In this document: positions 46,301 through 58,168 of the stretch, piece after piece | Layout: every line of letters starts with the position of its first letter | Numbering within the stretch: the first letter of the stretch is position 1 | Source of the DNA: Agrocybe praecox | Taxonomy: Eukaryota > Basidiomycota > Agaricomycetes > Agaricales > Agrocybaceae | Assembly (NCBI GenBank): GCA_964017145.1 | Contig: OZ024840.1 | Span: forward strand, 2,976,001-3,040,000 | DNA length: 64,000 nucleotides | Reading direction: 5' to 3' | Translations under genes and position numbers: made by a program | The notes under the pieces: generated by a model | The model's database searches: none | What the model saw: only the letters and a program-made list of their open reading frames with translations | Told to the model about the DNA's origin: nothing

Positions 46301-47476
46301 TGTTGCTGGTGAAGACATTATTATCGGAAAAACCGCTCCAATACCTCCAGATAGCGAAGAATTAGGTCAACGTACGCGGACGCATACCCGCCGCGATGTT
46401 TCGACTCCTTTGAAGAGTACAGAAAGTGGCATCGTTGATCAAGTATTGTTGACAACTAATTCTGAGGGACTGAAATTCGTCAAGGTCCGCGTCCGGTCGA
46501 CTCGTATCCCTCAGATTGGAGACAAATTTGCATCCCGTCACGGTCAGAAGGGTACTATCGGTATCACCTATCGTCAAGAAGATATGCCCTTCACCTCCGA
46601 GGGTATCGTCCCTGACATCATCATTAACCCCCATGCTATTCCCTCCCGTATGACAATCGGACATTTGGTTGAATGTTTGTTGTCAAAGGTTGCAACCCTC
46701 ATTGGCAATGAAGGTGACGCAACCCCATTCACCGATCTTACTGTTGAATCAGTTTCTACTTTCTTACGCCAAAAGGGTTACCAGTCACGTGGACTTGAAA
46801 TAATGTACCATGGTCATACCGGTCGCAAACTGCAGGCCCAGGTTTATCTCGGTCCAACCTATTATCAACGTCTTAAGCACATGGTAGACGATAAAATCCA
46901 TTCTCGTGCCAGAGGTCCTGTTCAAATTCTCACTCGACAACCCGTTGAAGGTAGAAGTAGAGATGGCGGCCTTCGTTTCGGAGAGATGGAGCGTGATTGC
47001 ATGATTTCTCATGGTATCGCCGGCTTTTTGAAGGAGCGTCTGTTTGAAGCCAGTGATGCTTACCGGCTCCATGTTTGCGATATGTAAGTCTGAAAATATT
47101 CCCATATCAACTCAGTATTGATGATGTCTATAGTTGTGGACTGACGGCCATTGCAAACCTCGTGAGTGTTAAATAATATTGTACCTGGATTTTACTCAAC
47201 TATAACCCTCCTCAGAAAAAGCAAAGCTTTGAAGTATGTGATTCTGCCACGCCCGTATACAACAATTTGCTAACAATATGACAGTGTCGAGCATGCAAGA
47301 ACAAGACAGCATGCTCACAACTCTATATACCATATGCTGCTAAATTGCTCTTCCAGGTATGTTCTTGCGTATGCAGTGCCATATAATTCATTGACTGATT
47401 TTCCTTGTAGGAACTGCAAAGCATGAACATTGCTCCTCGTTTATATACAGTGTCTTCGGGTCGTATTAGAGATTAA
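43332..47476 (+). CDS. RPB2: RNA polymerase II second-largest subunit RPB2
   Basis: Ten exons give 1225 aa, the normal Rpb2 length. Exon 1 has only 10 nt (ATG AGT CAA G) before a 50-nt intron. Recognisable blocks: [22 protein letters not shown] (protrusion), [60 protein letters not shown] (fork), [49 protein letters not shown] and [15 protein letters not shown] (hybrid-binding). It ends in the C-terminal zinc region built from the last small exons ([12 protein letters not shown] ... CRACKNKT). The QEDSVI and KRLD motifs identify Pol II rather than the Pol I or Pol III paralogues. It forms half of the polymerase active-centre cleft. Convergent with PTM1; only 71 bp separate the stops. Confidence 0.97.
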
Positions 47477-47547
47477 CTGTTTTCCTGACGTTGTATACTT
47501 GTGAATGTACTCCTATAATAATTTACAAATATTGTTGCAGACTAGTT

Positions 47548-50018
47548 CTAGCGTATGAGTCCTTGACGTTCCTCGTCTCCTTCTCGTCGGTTTTCACCAG
47601 ACAGACGGTTCATTTTTCGTTTCTTAGAGGCCTCGTCTTCGTCATCCTCCTCGTCGCCAATCTCAAACACCACATCGTCACCCCCTAAAGGAGCGTTTGG
47701 ATTCCCCTGTCTCCCTCCAACCAGGGTGGCAGCGTCATCGTCATCGTCATCATGTCCATGGTGGCGACTCTGCAGTGTTTCGAGATCATAATCCTCCGCG
47801 TCTTGTTCATCTTGAGCGATTTCATCGGACATGGCTAGCGTGGATATCACAAGCCAGGTGAGGACCGCGCAAAAGCGGGTTAAAAATGAATGAAATGACT
47901 TATCTTCTGTTATTGGCACTCGGACGCCATAGGAAGGCGATCAAAACAAATGCAGTCAAGTATAGAAGGGCCAGCCATCCATCCAAGAGCCACCAACGCA
48001 CGCGCCATGACTTGGCAGCATAATCTGAAATCGGGCTTCTCAGTGGACTGTCTGTCTATGTCATGAAAGGACGCATACCTTCTGCCAGCCTGCCGGAAAA
48101 TGAAAGCGAAGAGACAACAAAGAAGATAGCAATGACGAAAACAGTAAATATGAGGATGTAATAAAGACGTTCAAACATCTTTAATTTGTATCGCTGTTTT
48201 TTTGCTCGCAGATGAGCAATAGTAGCTGATCATGGCATTAGGTGACGAACAGAGGTTGAAATTACCAATCTCACCATTCAAAGAATACATGATCCAGAGA
48301 AGGAATGCACTCAAGCTGAAGGCAAGCGGAATAATGAAGAATAGAAGTGTCAAGGCCTTGGTTGATTCCAACTCGAGCTCCACGATACCAATGGCATACA
48401 AGACTATATCACAGGTCAATGCAAGCAAGCTGCTGAAAAGGCGAAAAACATACTGCCGAATACGAAATGAGCAAGTGCCAGAGCTTGGCACTTCAACATT
48501 GTAGTTCCAAGAGACTCTCTAACAACACTCAACCCTAAAGAGACAACGAGAAGCATAAAAAATGACATCGAGTTACGCCCGGCGTCGAGGATAGCCACTG
48601 AAAAGGGAATGAGACTTTTGATTAGCCCATTCAAAAACCACTCACCAACTATAAGGAAGACAGTGGATGCTGTGGATTTCCCGTGTGCATTGAGATATCT
48701 GTAATAGACTAACAAAAAGTCAGCGAAGATAATCTAGCATTTGATGCAAACACTAACCCCAGTTCGCAAACATTTCAATAACTAGAAGTCCCACAAGCCC
48801 AGATAGGTAGTACTTGTATTGGGGTTGAAGTTAGTATAGTGTGGTGCGACTGATTTGCAGACGTACTTGGATCGGTAACAACTCGTGAATGTGCTGGTAG
48901 CAGAACCAGCCCCAAAGAAGAGCAAACACGCCATAGACAATGAACATGATGAAGTAGAACTAGAAAATATTTCTCTCATCAATAATCTATTTAAAATAAT
49001 CAAGAATCGATGCGCACCGTAACTTTGGGGTAATCGGTCGCCGCCAACTGTCCATCAAACGTATTCTTGAAAAGCACTGTGCCTTTGTAAGGGGGGTGGT
49101 TTGGTACATCTGTATCCGCCCTTCTCGATGACTCAATGGTGAATGGAACAGCAGCTAAGTAATCTTGTAAGCAACCAGTAATCTCAAGCAACACGACTAA
49201 CTGACCAACGCAATAATAACCCGTCTTCAGGACAGGATAATGAATTGGCTTGTCATACACAAGGAGGTGGTTTGAATTTAACTCCGTCGCTTGTCTGATC
49301 GGTAAACTGCTTCCTATTGAACGCCTCCGCCATGGGGAGCTATATGGACTAGGTGGGGGCGTCGGATTACCTGCAGGATTATCCCAAAAACCATTGGATG
49401 AAACGGAAGATTGTCGTGCAGAGGTACTACTTCCTTGAAGGTGAACACGAGCTTCCCAGAAACTAGTATCGTTGATGGACAGAGGGGAAGGGATATCGAG
49501 GATAAAATGACCTAGTTGTGAACGTTCACAGTAGCCAGCGGTCAGGGCACTCGAAGTGCACATATACGTTTTCTGCTGAGAACGATGTTGAATACAGTCT
49601 TGTATACACAGCACAATGAACATACCGGCATGTCATTGTCATCGTCTGTTTTTGCCCTCGTCTCTTTGCCGAAATATTTCACATCATTCCATTCGTAAAT
49701 CACCATTGCCAAATCAGCTTGTGAGGTAGGGTCGAAAGTGACTAGGAGTGCAGGATTTCAGTTAAGAGTATTATGCAGTAATAAAGCACCACATACCGTT
49801 GATATATGCTGAGGCCCCGCCCCACATTCCACTACATACTTGTCGCGAATAATCTAGCAGTAAACGTGTCCAAATGGGACAATCTTGAAATGAAAGTGGA
49901 AAAACCAACCTGTATCAGCAATGGGAGCCGTGTATGCAGCAGCAGGAGATATTAAGAAGAGAAATATAGAAGAAAGAAAGACAGCGAGAGGCCATAATGG
50001 CCGACGCTGGTACGGCAT
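47548..50018 (-). CDS. PTM1: PTM1-like lung seven-TM (GOST family) protein
   Basis: Signal peptide PLAVFLSSIFLFLISPAAAYT, then a luminal N-terminal domain with paired Cys (VCSGMWGG, MCTSSALTAGYC, GYYC) and a fungal low-complexity insert (PTPPPSPYSSPW). Seven TM segments follow, from FYFIMFIVYGVFALLWGWF through WWLLDGWLALLYLTAFVLIAF. The sequence FLWRPSANNRR then appears just before a TAA. The acidic cytosolic tail (MSDEIAQDEQDAEDYDLE, with a run of Asp) resumes in frame only if 47840-47903 is removed. That stretch starts ATAAGT and ends CCAC, an AT-AC intron. A GT-AG alternative exists but drops ANNRRLA. Known: GOST proteins (GPR107/108, yeast Ptm1) sit in Golgi and endosomes and act in membrane traffic. 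Start chosen at the ATG before the signal peptide. Confidence 0.83.
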
Positions 50019-50142
50019 GGTGGAAGGGAAAGGAGAGTAGTTATTGATGCTTGTTTCCTTTGCAGGCTGTCGTGTTGAAACCCGCTGACGCGCAGCAGTC
50101 TCTGTTATCCCGTTTATGTAATTAATTGTACTCCTAACCATC

Positions 50143-51973
50143 ATGCTCGGCGACGACGAGGATGTGTTCGACAGCGTCACCTGGGAATCCCCCAATGCTC
50201 CAGCATATGAACCTCAGGACGCTGCCGTATCTCGAGGACCAGGTTTCAGACAGACCACATTCGACTCTAATGAAGATCCACTCCAGCCCAAATGGGAGGG
50301 CTACTTAATTACCTCTGTTCGAGATCCCGTGAAAGAACTAGCTGAAACGAAGGACGCATATGTATCATATCTGGTCTCTGCAAAGGTGTGTACTTTTGTG
50401 TCTAAAGACTGGGCATTTTCTAAATTGGATTCTTGTCGGATTCCTGAAGACAAACCTCCCTATATTCTCCACCCCCAGTCCGTCGTCGAGACGACGTTAT
50501 CAAGACTTTGTCTTTCTCAGGGACCACCTTGTTCGTGATTTTCCTGCATGTGTGGTTCCTGCTCTTCCAGAAAAACACCGTCTGGGTGAGAGCGACTCAA
50601 AAGACGTCATAATACCTAGTGCTAACCGCTGCTTTCAGAATACATCACAGGAGATAGGTTTAGTCCTGAGTTCATGGAACGTCGGAGATTAGAGTAAATC
50701 TTCTATTTCTTTTACTCGCTCTATTAACTAATAGACCATAGTCTACACCGCTTTTTACAACGATTAACTAGGCATCCAACTCTTCAAAGGAGCACCCTGG
50801 TTCGTGCGTTCTTTGAATCCACGGAATGGGTATGTGCCTCCTTATTTAATCGCATGAAATATCCTAATCTTCTTTGTTAGCATGTGCATATGCATCAGCA
50901 TGTTGCTCATCCACCGACCAATGAACATTCACAAGGCATCTTAGATAACCTCTCAGACACTTTGCTCAACGCGTTTGCACGAGTTCGCAAGCCAGACGAA
51001 AGGTTCCTCGATATGCGAGAGAATGTAGACAAGTTTGAAGAAGGTCTAGTGGTCTCGGAAAGACTCTTTGGTCGTGTGAGGTCGCGAACCAGCGGTGAGT
51101 TTGGCTTTGATATTTTCTTTACCTGTTTTGCGGTCTGAGGCTGAATGAGATGGCAATCCTGAATCTGGTGAAGATCTGACGGCGGATTATCACGATTTGG
51201 CTGTCGCGGTTCAGGGATTAGGATTTCTCGAGTCTGGTATTACAGACCCTTTGAACCACTTCTCCAACACATTGCTGGAGTTCTCCGCTCTACTGCGCCA
51301 TACAGTAAGTACTCCTTATTGTGAACTCTTTACTACATTCGCTGAAAATTCCTAGTCCCAAACAACAACAGATCCTCTTCTTCTCCACCTTCACTCATTG
51401 TTGACATATTCGCATGCTAATCGAGCCGTGCTCAAATTAAGAGACCAGAAACAACTTGACTTCGAAGAGTTATCAGATTACTTATCCGGCGTTACATCAG
51501 AAAGAGATAGGCTCGCGGCCGTTATCAGTGGGCATGCAGGTAGTACAGGTTTAGGCCTTGGCGCATATTTGAAGGACAGGGTCGATGCAATCCGTGGTGC
51601 TGATGATGACCGAAGTCGGGTGGAGAAAATGCGCAAACTGGATGCGAAAATTAAAGAGGTGTGTTGCATTAGGATGTCCGATGGCCTATAGTGTCTAAGG
51701 ATTCCTTTTTAGCTCCAAGATGCTGTTACCACGGCACACGAAACATCAGACGCATTCAGTGACGAAACTCTTCGAGAGCAAACCATCTTTCAACGTTCTA
51801 AGGAAGCCGAGATGAAAGAAATGCTAGGAAATTTGGCCGATGGTCAAATTGAATTTTATAAAGCGGTATGTTTTTTTTTGCCACAGTTGTTGTTGTCTCA
51901 TCTGTTATCATAGGCGATGGAGGAGTGGGACAGAATTATACCAGTAATACAGCGTATCCGCGTGGATGTTTAG
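50143..51973 (+). CDS. SNX4: Sorting nexin SNX4/ATG24 (PX-BAR)
   Basis: Nine exons give 468 aa with all phases consistent. After an acidic N-terminus, WEGYLITSVRDPVKELAETK opens the PX domain (about residues 50-190), with the phosphoinositide motif RRRYQDFVFLRDHL and later SPEFMERRRLDLHRFLQRL. The BAR-like half has KPDERFLDMRENVDKFEEGL, a helical middle HDLAVAVQGLGFLESGITDPL, and a final helix MKEMLGNLADGQIEFYKAAMEEWDRI. Known: Snx4/Atg24 forms heterodimers with Snx41/42-type proteins, binds PI3P on endosomes, retrieves SNAREs to the Golgi and is needed for selective autophagy. The short C-terminus ending RIRVDV is normal for the family. Divergent from PTM1 with 124 bp between starts, so two endosomal genes may share a promoter region. 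Confidence 0.93.
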
Positions 51974-52147
51974 TTTATCTTTCAAGTTGTTTATCATTTC
52001 ATTTTTGTATTTTTGGTGCATCAATATCTCTCTCGGCTTTTTTCTTCTTCCTTTCTGCTTTCTCCTTTAGTTTCTGCCTCGACATTTTCTCGCCCGATTC
52101 TTGAACTGCTAAAGAAAGCTATATATGTATAAAGATGAGTCGTGGTT

Positions 52148-53116
52148 CTACGAAGGGTTTACGACGAGGTTGCGTACATTGATTATGCCTGTGTTTACGG
52201 CACGAACCATGTGAAGTTCAGCCTCGTCTACAGCACCTGATGTTGTGTGTTGAGTCACGGCAGGAATCCACGGTGGTGGGTCCTAGAAGGAATTATGAGC
52301 AAAGTGTGCAGATACATTATGCTTCTTGGCTGACTTTGGGGTTATGCGATTTCGAAGGGGCAGCGTCATCTTTCAACTCGATAACAATAGCAAAGGAAAC
52401 GTCGTCTTGCAGAGGACTGAATTCAAAATTAGGTATTCACTGGATGTAATATTTGCGGCGTACCCCCCAGATGCAAAGGTCCGATTTGTGTTTCAATCAT
52501 ATTCAGTTTTACAAGAAACGAACGGAAATACTGAACGAGTGACGACGGTGTCATGGCCTCTTCCACCCTGAGGTCAAGTTTAGCTGGGTTTGTAATTTTG
52601 TTGAGCAAGAAACGCACCCTACGTCCTTATTGAATCCTTCGACGTTTATCATAGTCTCTACAGAGAATATGAATCGTTCCAGTGCGACTTGTTCCTTGTC
52701 TTTTATGACCACCACAACCTTGTCCACTTTACCCTGCAATAAAACTTAACCTTGCTCTGTAGGATGACGGAAAAAAGTGCGTACGTGCACAAGCTCATCT
52801 GCAACAGCTTTGACGGCCCCGGAGATGTATTCGTTCAATGCAGGGTGTCGGGACTGGAAAACGGGCGTGTCGTATTTCTTGCGCCGAACAAAGATTTCAG
52901 CAGGGTAAATTTGTCTGACATATAGGATTGAGTGTATCGCAACCTCGACTATTATGCTCGTTAACACGCAGTTGTTAAATTGCCAGAGAGAGTTTGCAAT
53001 ACTGACTGAATTCTGCGATAGCATGAACCGTCTCTAGTAATATGGTCAGATTATCGTCATAGGAAGCCAAGTGAGTAACAATACGCACGATTGAATGTCA
53101 AAGTCTCTTCAGACAT
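52148..53116 (-). CDS. REV7: HORMA-domain protein REV7/MAD2L2
   Basis: Seven small exons (53116-53089, 53033-53007, 52948-52785, 52733-52618, 52567-52464, 52405-52335, 52282-52148) give 214 aa, matching the roughly 210 aa of Rev7/MAD2L2. Seen: VAIHSILYVRQIYPAEIFVRRKKYDTPVFQ, the HPALNEYI stretch, the core strand KVVVVIKDKEQVALERFIFSV, SLVQYFRSFLVKLNMI, FAIVIELKDD and the C-terminal seatbelt PPPWIPAVTQ...IINVRNLVVNP. Known: Rev7 binds Rev3 to make translesion DNA polymerase zeta and controls end resection through shieldin-type complexes in animals. The ERFIFSVE stretch and size separate it from Mad2 and Hop1. Its start lies 32 bp from the edge of the neighbouring tandem duplication, so part of its promoter is shared with duplicated DNA. 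Confidence 0.93.
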
Positions 53117-53147
53117 GTTCAAGGATGAGGTTGAGATGAAGTACTGT

Positions 53148-55525
53148 ACAGCAGGCCGGGCCGTGAAATAGGAGCTTCTTCGTAGGAGGCGCTGCTACTG
53201 CGCTTAGTAACTGAACCTCCCTCACTTCTCCCGTACCTTCAGCCTTCCAGGACAGTACCAACGCTTGGCACAAGCAATATTGCATCGTAGTCATGGAGAA
53301 GCAACAGATGCTTAACGACGATGGAATAGCACTTCAGCCTGGTCTAAAACGACGTCTCTTCCGCGCTCAAAAGCTATACTTAAGCTTTGTAGCTGCTATA
53401 CTAGTCCTACTAGCACTAGACTACACGTCTTCGCTGCCTGACTTTATTCCCTCGTCCTTGTTTTCTTTCAATGACTTGCTATCAAAGTCGTCCGCACCTT
53501 CAGCCTTCTTGACTTGGCCTTGGGACAAACCAACATGCAGGCCCCCTTCAGTCAATCTTTTTGCAGCCCATCCACCGAGGCCGAACCTCGACCCTATAGT
53601 GAAAGCGTCCAACGACTTGGACAAATTCCTCTCGCAAACAGTAGCCAAGCCCAACGTGGACAGTCTTGCTGTAGCAGTTGTCACTTCTGCTGGACCTATT
53701 TTCCTGCAAGGTTATGGCACTCTTCGAGCCAACGAGACGACTTCTCAACCTGAAAAGAAAAAGATCGACGACGGCTCAGACTGTCCGGAAGAACCCGCAG
53801 CACCAGTTGATGGTGATTCGATCTATAGAATTGCGAGTATTTCCAAGATGTTCACTGTAATGGAAACCTTGATATTGAGAGAAAGAGGCGTCTTGAACTG
53901 GTAAGAAATACATCCAACCAGTCATCTTCTTGAACATTTATCCAAAAAGTTAAAATAGGGATGATCCCGTAGATAAATTCTTGCCTGAATTTTCCCCACC
54001 ATCGTATGGGTGGGTTGAATACCTCGATGGTGTAAAGAGCAGGGCACCTAAGCCGCGTATTACACTTCGACAACTCTCAAGTCACCTCGGTGGTATGTAA
54101 TGTACTGATTACGTGGAATTCAACTCATCTTGTCCTCTACTAGGTATAGGACGCGATTTACCTCCCGCTGATCTTGGTGAATGGCCTGTTGAGGATCTAA
54201 CCTCACAAATGCCAGAAATCGGATTCGGCGAAAGGACATACGAAAGTGTAATGAACGCCGTGAACAAGTATCCCTTAATAACCACGCCATATAACTACCC
54301 CATCTACTCCAACACTGGCTTCTCGCTTCTCGGACTCGCCAATGTTGCAGCCAACCTCGCCTCTGTAAAAGACGCGTCCGCAGAGCCACAGACACATAAG
54401 GAGCTTTTGCAGCGCGACATATTTGACCCTCTCAGCCTTAAAAGTAGCTTCTTCCGCCTTCCAGCGTCCGAAGAGCTGCGTGCACATATTGCCGTACCTT
54501 TGAAAAACACACGATGGGCAGACATATCGCTGAATGACACTACGGACGCGGCTGGAGGACAATATAGCTCTCTTTCGGATTTGGCAACTGTCATGCGCAC
54601 ATTTTTGTCACTGAATGAGAGGGACGGGGTGCTCCCTAAGCAGGTTATACGAGAGTGGTTGAGGCCTATGCACGTGTGGGGTGGAGAAGGATCGCATCAA
54701 GTTGGCGCCCCTTGGGAAGTATTAACCCTCGGTGGTGCAACGGCATATTGTAAAAGTGGGTTTTATTTCATCAAGCCAAGGAGTGTGTTGGTCTAATTCC
54801 TGTGGGCCCCTAGGTGGCAACCTTCCTGGCTATCGCTCAGAGTTTGCTGTCATCCCAGAGCTCTCAGTGGGCGTCGTCCTGCTTTCCACCGGTTTCCAAG
54901 TGGACATAACGGCCATCCTAAGCGAAATTGGAAAACATGCCGTCGGTGCTTTTGATAAAGTTCACGAAACAGAGGTGCACAAAAAGTTTGTCGGGAAATG
55001 GGAAAACGGAAACGATGTGGCAGAGGTGGAGATGGATAAAGGTATCTTATATTTGAAGAGAATGGTGGTGAAGGACGTGGATGTGCTGGGGGCCGTGCAG
55101 AGGCACTGGACTGAAGTACCAGTCTCGAAAGACGAGCTCAGGAAAAAGAAGACCAACAAGAGGGACGGTTCTAGGGTTATGTTGTGGCCGACTGGTAGGC
55201 AAGGAGAATTCAGGTGAATTGTTTCTCGTTCTATCGATAAATATTTATATTGATGTCTTTTACAAGGCTGGGATTCGGACGACCCAATTTGAACAATCAA
55301 AAAGACCTGGGGTGCTTGCCATACTGGATGAGTATCGACCCAACAGTTATCAGTGGGGGAGCCCCATACGACCTCGTGTACTGGAAGAATGGCGTCCTAC
55401 AATACCCCTCAGCTAAAGTCAGCTTCTCGAGGCAACGTTAATGATTTATTTACGCCAATTGCTCAGCATGTAATATTATCTTTCTTGTGTATATTATGAT
55501 CACTGCAAGGAACGAAGGTAATATT
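53148..55525 (+). repeat. Tandem duplication unit A (about 2.38 kb)
   Basis: Begins ACAGCAGGCCGGGCC and includes the short leader, the whole first serine-hydrolase gene and its 3' region. The next unit starts with the same motif at 55526, directly abutting. Base differences are scattered, including in introns, with a few small indels. Confidence 0.9.
53293..55441 (+). CDS. Class C beta-lactamase-fold serine hydrolase, copy A
   Basis: Five exons (53293-53900, 53959-54092, 54144-54755, 54814-55213, 55267-55441) give 642 aa. A short cytosolic N-terminus is followed by one TM anchor (LYLSFVAAILVLLALDYTSS), making a type II membrane protein with an external or luminal catalytic domain. Motifs: SxxK as IASISKMFTV near residue 185, YxN as YPIYSNTGFSLLG near 293, and a third-motif candidate CKSGNLPGYRSEF formed exactly across an intron. 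Known: this fold includes class C penicillin-binding proteins, esterases, peptidases and animal LACTB. In fungi such genes are often in or near secondary-metabolism or detoxification loci, but no such cluster is visible. Substrate unknown; not evidence of antibiotic resistance. Duplicated in copy B. Confidence 0.85.
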
Positions 55526-57907
55526 ACAGCAGGCCGGGCCGTAAAATAGGAGCTTCTTCGTATGACGCGCTGCTACTGCGCTTAGTAACTGACTCACCTC
55601 ACTTCTCCCTTGTACTTTACCTTCAGCCTTGCCAACGCTTGGCACAAGCAAATTGCATCGCAGTAATGGAGAAACAACGGATGCTGGACGACGATAGAAT
55701 AGCACTTCAGCTTGGGCTAAAACGACGTTTCTTCCGCGCTCAAAAGCTATACCTAAGCTTTGTAGCCGCTATACTATTCTTACTAGCACTAGACTACACG
55801 TCTTCGCTGCCTGACTTTATTCCCTCGTCCTTGTCCTCTTACAATAACTTGCTATTAAAGTCGTCCTCACCTTCAGTCTTCTTGACGTGGCCTTGGGATA
55901 AACCAACATGCAGACCTCCTTCAATCAATCTTTTTGCGGCCCATCCACCAAGGCCGAACCTCGACCCTATAGTGAAAGCGTCGAACGACTTGGACAAATT
56001 CCTCTCCCAAACAGCAGCCAAGCCCGACGTTGACAGTCTTGCTGTGGCAGTTGTCACTTCTGCTGGGCCTATTTTCCTGCAAGGTTATGGCACTCTTCGA
56101 GCCAACGAGACAACTTCCCAACCTGAAAAGAAGACCAACGACGGCTCAGACTGTCCGGAAGAGCCTGCAGCACCAGTTGATGGCGATTCGATCTACAGAA
56201 TTGCAAGTATCTCCAAGATGTTCACTGTAATGGAGACCTTGATATTGAGAGAAAGAGGCGTCTTGAATTGGTAAGAAATCCATCCGAACAGCCACCTTGA
56301 ACATTTCTCTAAAAAGTTAGGATAGGGATGATCCCGTGGATAAATTCTTGCCTGAATTTTCCCCACCATCGTATGGGTGGGCTGAATACCTCGATGGTGT
56401 CAAGAGCAGGGCACCTAAGCCGCATGTTACACTTCGACAACTCTCAAGTCACCTCGGTGGTATGTAATGTAATGATTATGTGGAATTCAAACTCATACCC
56501 TCTTCAATTAGGTATAGGACGCGATTTACCTCCCGCTGATTTTGGTGAATGGCCTATTGAGGATCCAGAGTCACAAATCCCAGATATCGAATTCGAAAAG
56601 ACGTACGAAAATGTAATGAACGCCGTGAACAAGTACCCCTTGATAACCACGCCATATAACTACCCCATTTACTCCAACACTGGCTTCTCGCTTCTCGGAC
56701 TGGCCAATGTTGCAGCCAACCTCGCCTCTGCAAAAGACGCGTCCGCAGAGCCACAGACACATAAGGAGCTTTTGCACCGTGACATATTTGATCCCCTCAG
56801 GCTTAAAAGTAGCTTCTTCCGCATCCCAGCGTCCGAGGAACTGCGCGCACATATCGCTGTACCTTTGCAAGACTCACAGTGGGCAGACATATCGCTGAAT
56901 GACACTACGGACGCGGCTGGAGGACAGTATAGCTCTCTTTCGGATTTGGCAACTGTCATGCGCACATTTTTGTCACTGAATGAGAGGGATGGCGTGCTCC
57001 CTAAGCAGGTTATACGGGAGTGGTTGAGGCCTATGCACGTGTGGGGTGGAGAAGGATCGCATCAAGTTGGCGCCCCTTGGGAAATATTATCTCTTGGTGG
57101 TGCAACGGCCTATTCTAAAGGTGAGTGTCTATTTCATCAAGCCAAGGAGTGCGGTGATCTCATTCCTGTGTGCTTCTAGGTGGCAACCTGCCCGGCTATC
57201 ACTCAGAGTTTGCTGTCATCCCAGAGCTTTCAGTGGGCTTCGTCCTCCTTTCCACCGGCTTCCAAGTGGACACAACTGCCATTCTCAGCGAGATCGGAAA
57301 ACATTTTGTCGGTGCTTTTGATAAAGTTCACGAAGCAGAAGTGCACAAGAAGTTTGTCGGGAAATGGGAAAATGGAAATGATGTGGCCGAGGTGGAGATT
57401 GATAAAGGTATCTTGTATTTGAAGAGAATGGTAGTGAGGGATGTGGATGTACTGGGGGCCGTGCAAAAACAATTAACTGTTGTACCAGCCTCAAAAGGTG
57501 AGCCTACTAAGAAGAAGACCAACAAGAGGGAAGGTTCTTCTAGGGTGATGCTTTGGCCTACTGGTAGGCAAGGAGAATTCAGGTAAATTGTTCTCGTTAT
57601 CTTGACTAATGCTCGTCTATATTGATGTCTTTTACAAGGCTGGGATTCGGACGACCTAATCTAAACAATCAGAAGGATCTCGGGTGCTTCCCTTATTGGG
57701 TGAGTATCGACCCACCGTTCATCACCAGGGGAGCCCCATACGACCTCGTGTACTGGAAAAACGGCATCCTGCAATATCCCTCAGCTGGAGTCAGCTTCTC
57801 GAGGCAACGTTGATAATCTATTTATGCCAATTGCTCAGCGTGTAATATCTTTCTTGTGTATATATTTCTTGTCCAGATTATGATCATTGTAAGGAATAAA
57901 GGTAATA
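55526..57907 (+). repeat. Tandem duplication unit B (about 2.38 kb)
   Basis: Head-to-tail copy of unit A, from ACAGCAGGCCGGGCC at 55526 to about 57907, where homology with the end of unit A (TTATGATCACTGCAAGGAAC and its variant) fades. The right boundary is approximate. Confidence 0.85.
55666..57813 (+). CDS. Class C beta-lactamase-fold serine hydrolase, copy B
   Basis: Five exons (55666-56270, 56326-56459, 56512-57120, 57180-57582, 57639-57813) give 641 aa with the same intron positions as copy A. Reading frames are intact throughout, so neither copy is a pseudogene by sequence. It keeps the TM anchor, SxxK (IASISKMFTV) and YxN (YSNTGFSLLG). The third motif reads SKGGNLPGYHSEF, where copy A has CKSG. 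The change lies at the intron 3 donor (G|GTGAGT here, A|GTGGGT in copy A). The leader is only the 140 bp carried by the duplicated unit, so its promoter must lie there or in copy A's 3' region. Role as for copy A; the pair may differ in substrate or expression. Confidence 0.85.
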
Positions 57908-58168
57908 CAACAAGTTATGAATACATTGAGATCCTTTGACATGAAGGAAGCAGATATAGTAAAGTATTTGAGTAATAATAGTAAAGGGAGAGGAGGTGGG
58001 GATGTTACAATACGGGTAGTCTGTCCGATTTTAAGATATTTATATCTAGGTAAAGGAGGTAAATGGTACATTTTTAGTCGCAATCTCATATACTAGGCGA
58101 TAGCCTGTGGCGTACGTGTGATGATCATGAGCATATATGCCTCACGGCAGGAACGAGGAACAAGGAAC
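57814..58168. other. Convergent intergenic, copy B and ADCK2-like gene
   Basis: 355 bp. The left about 95 bp belong to duplication unit B. The rest is AT- and purine-rich 3' sequence. No gene called. Confidence 0.45.

Noticed and set aside
53293..57813. Beta-lactamase genes as antibiotic resistance
   Set aside because: Only the class C serine-hydrolase fold is supported; eukaryotic members act as esterases or peptidases, and substrate cannot be read here.
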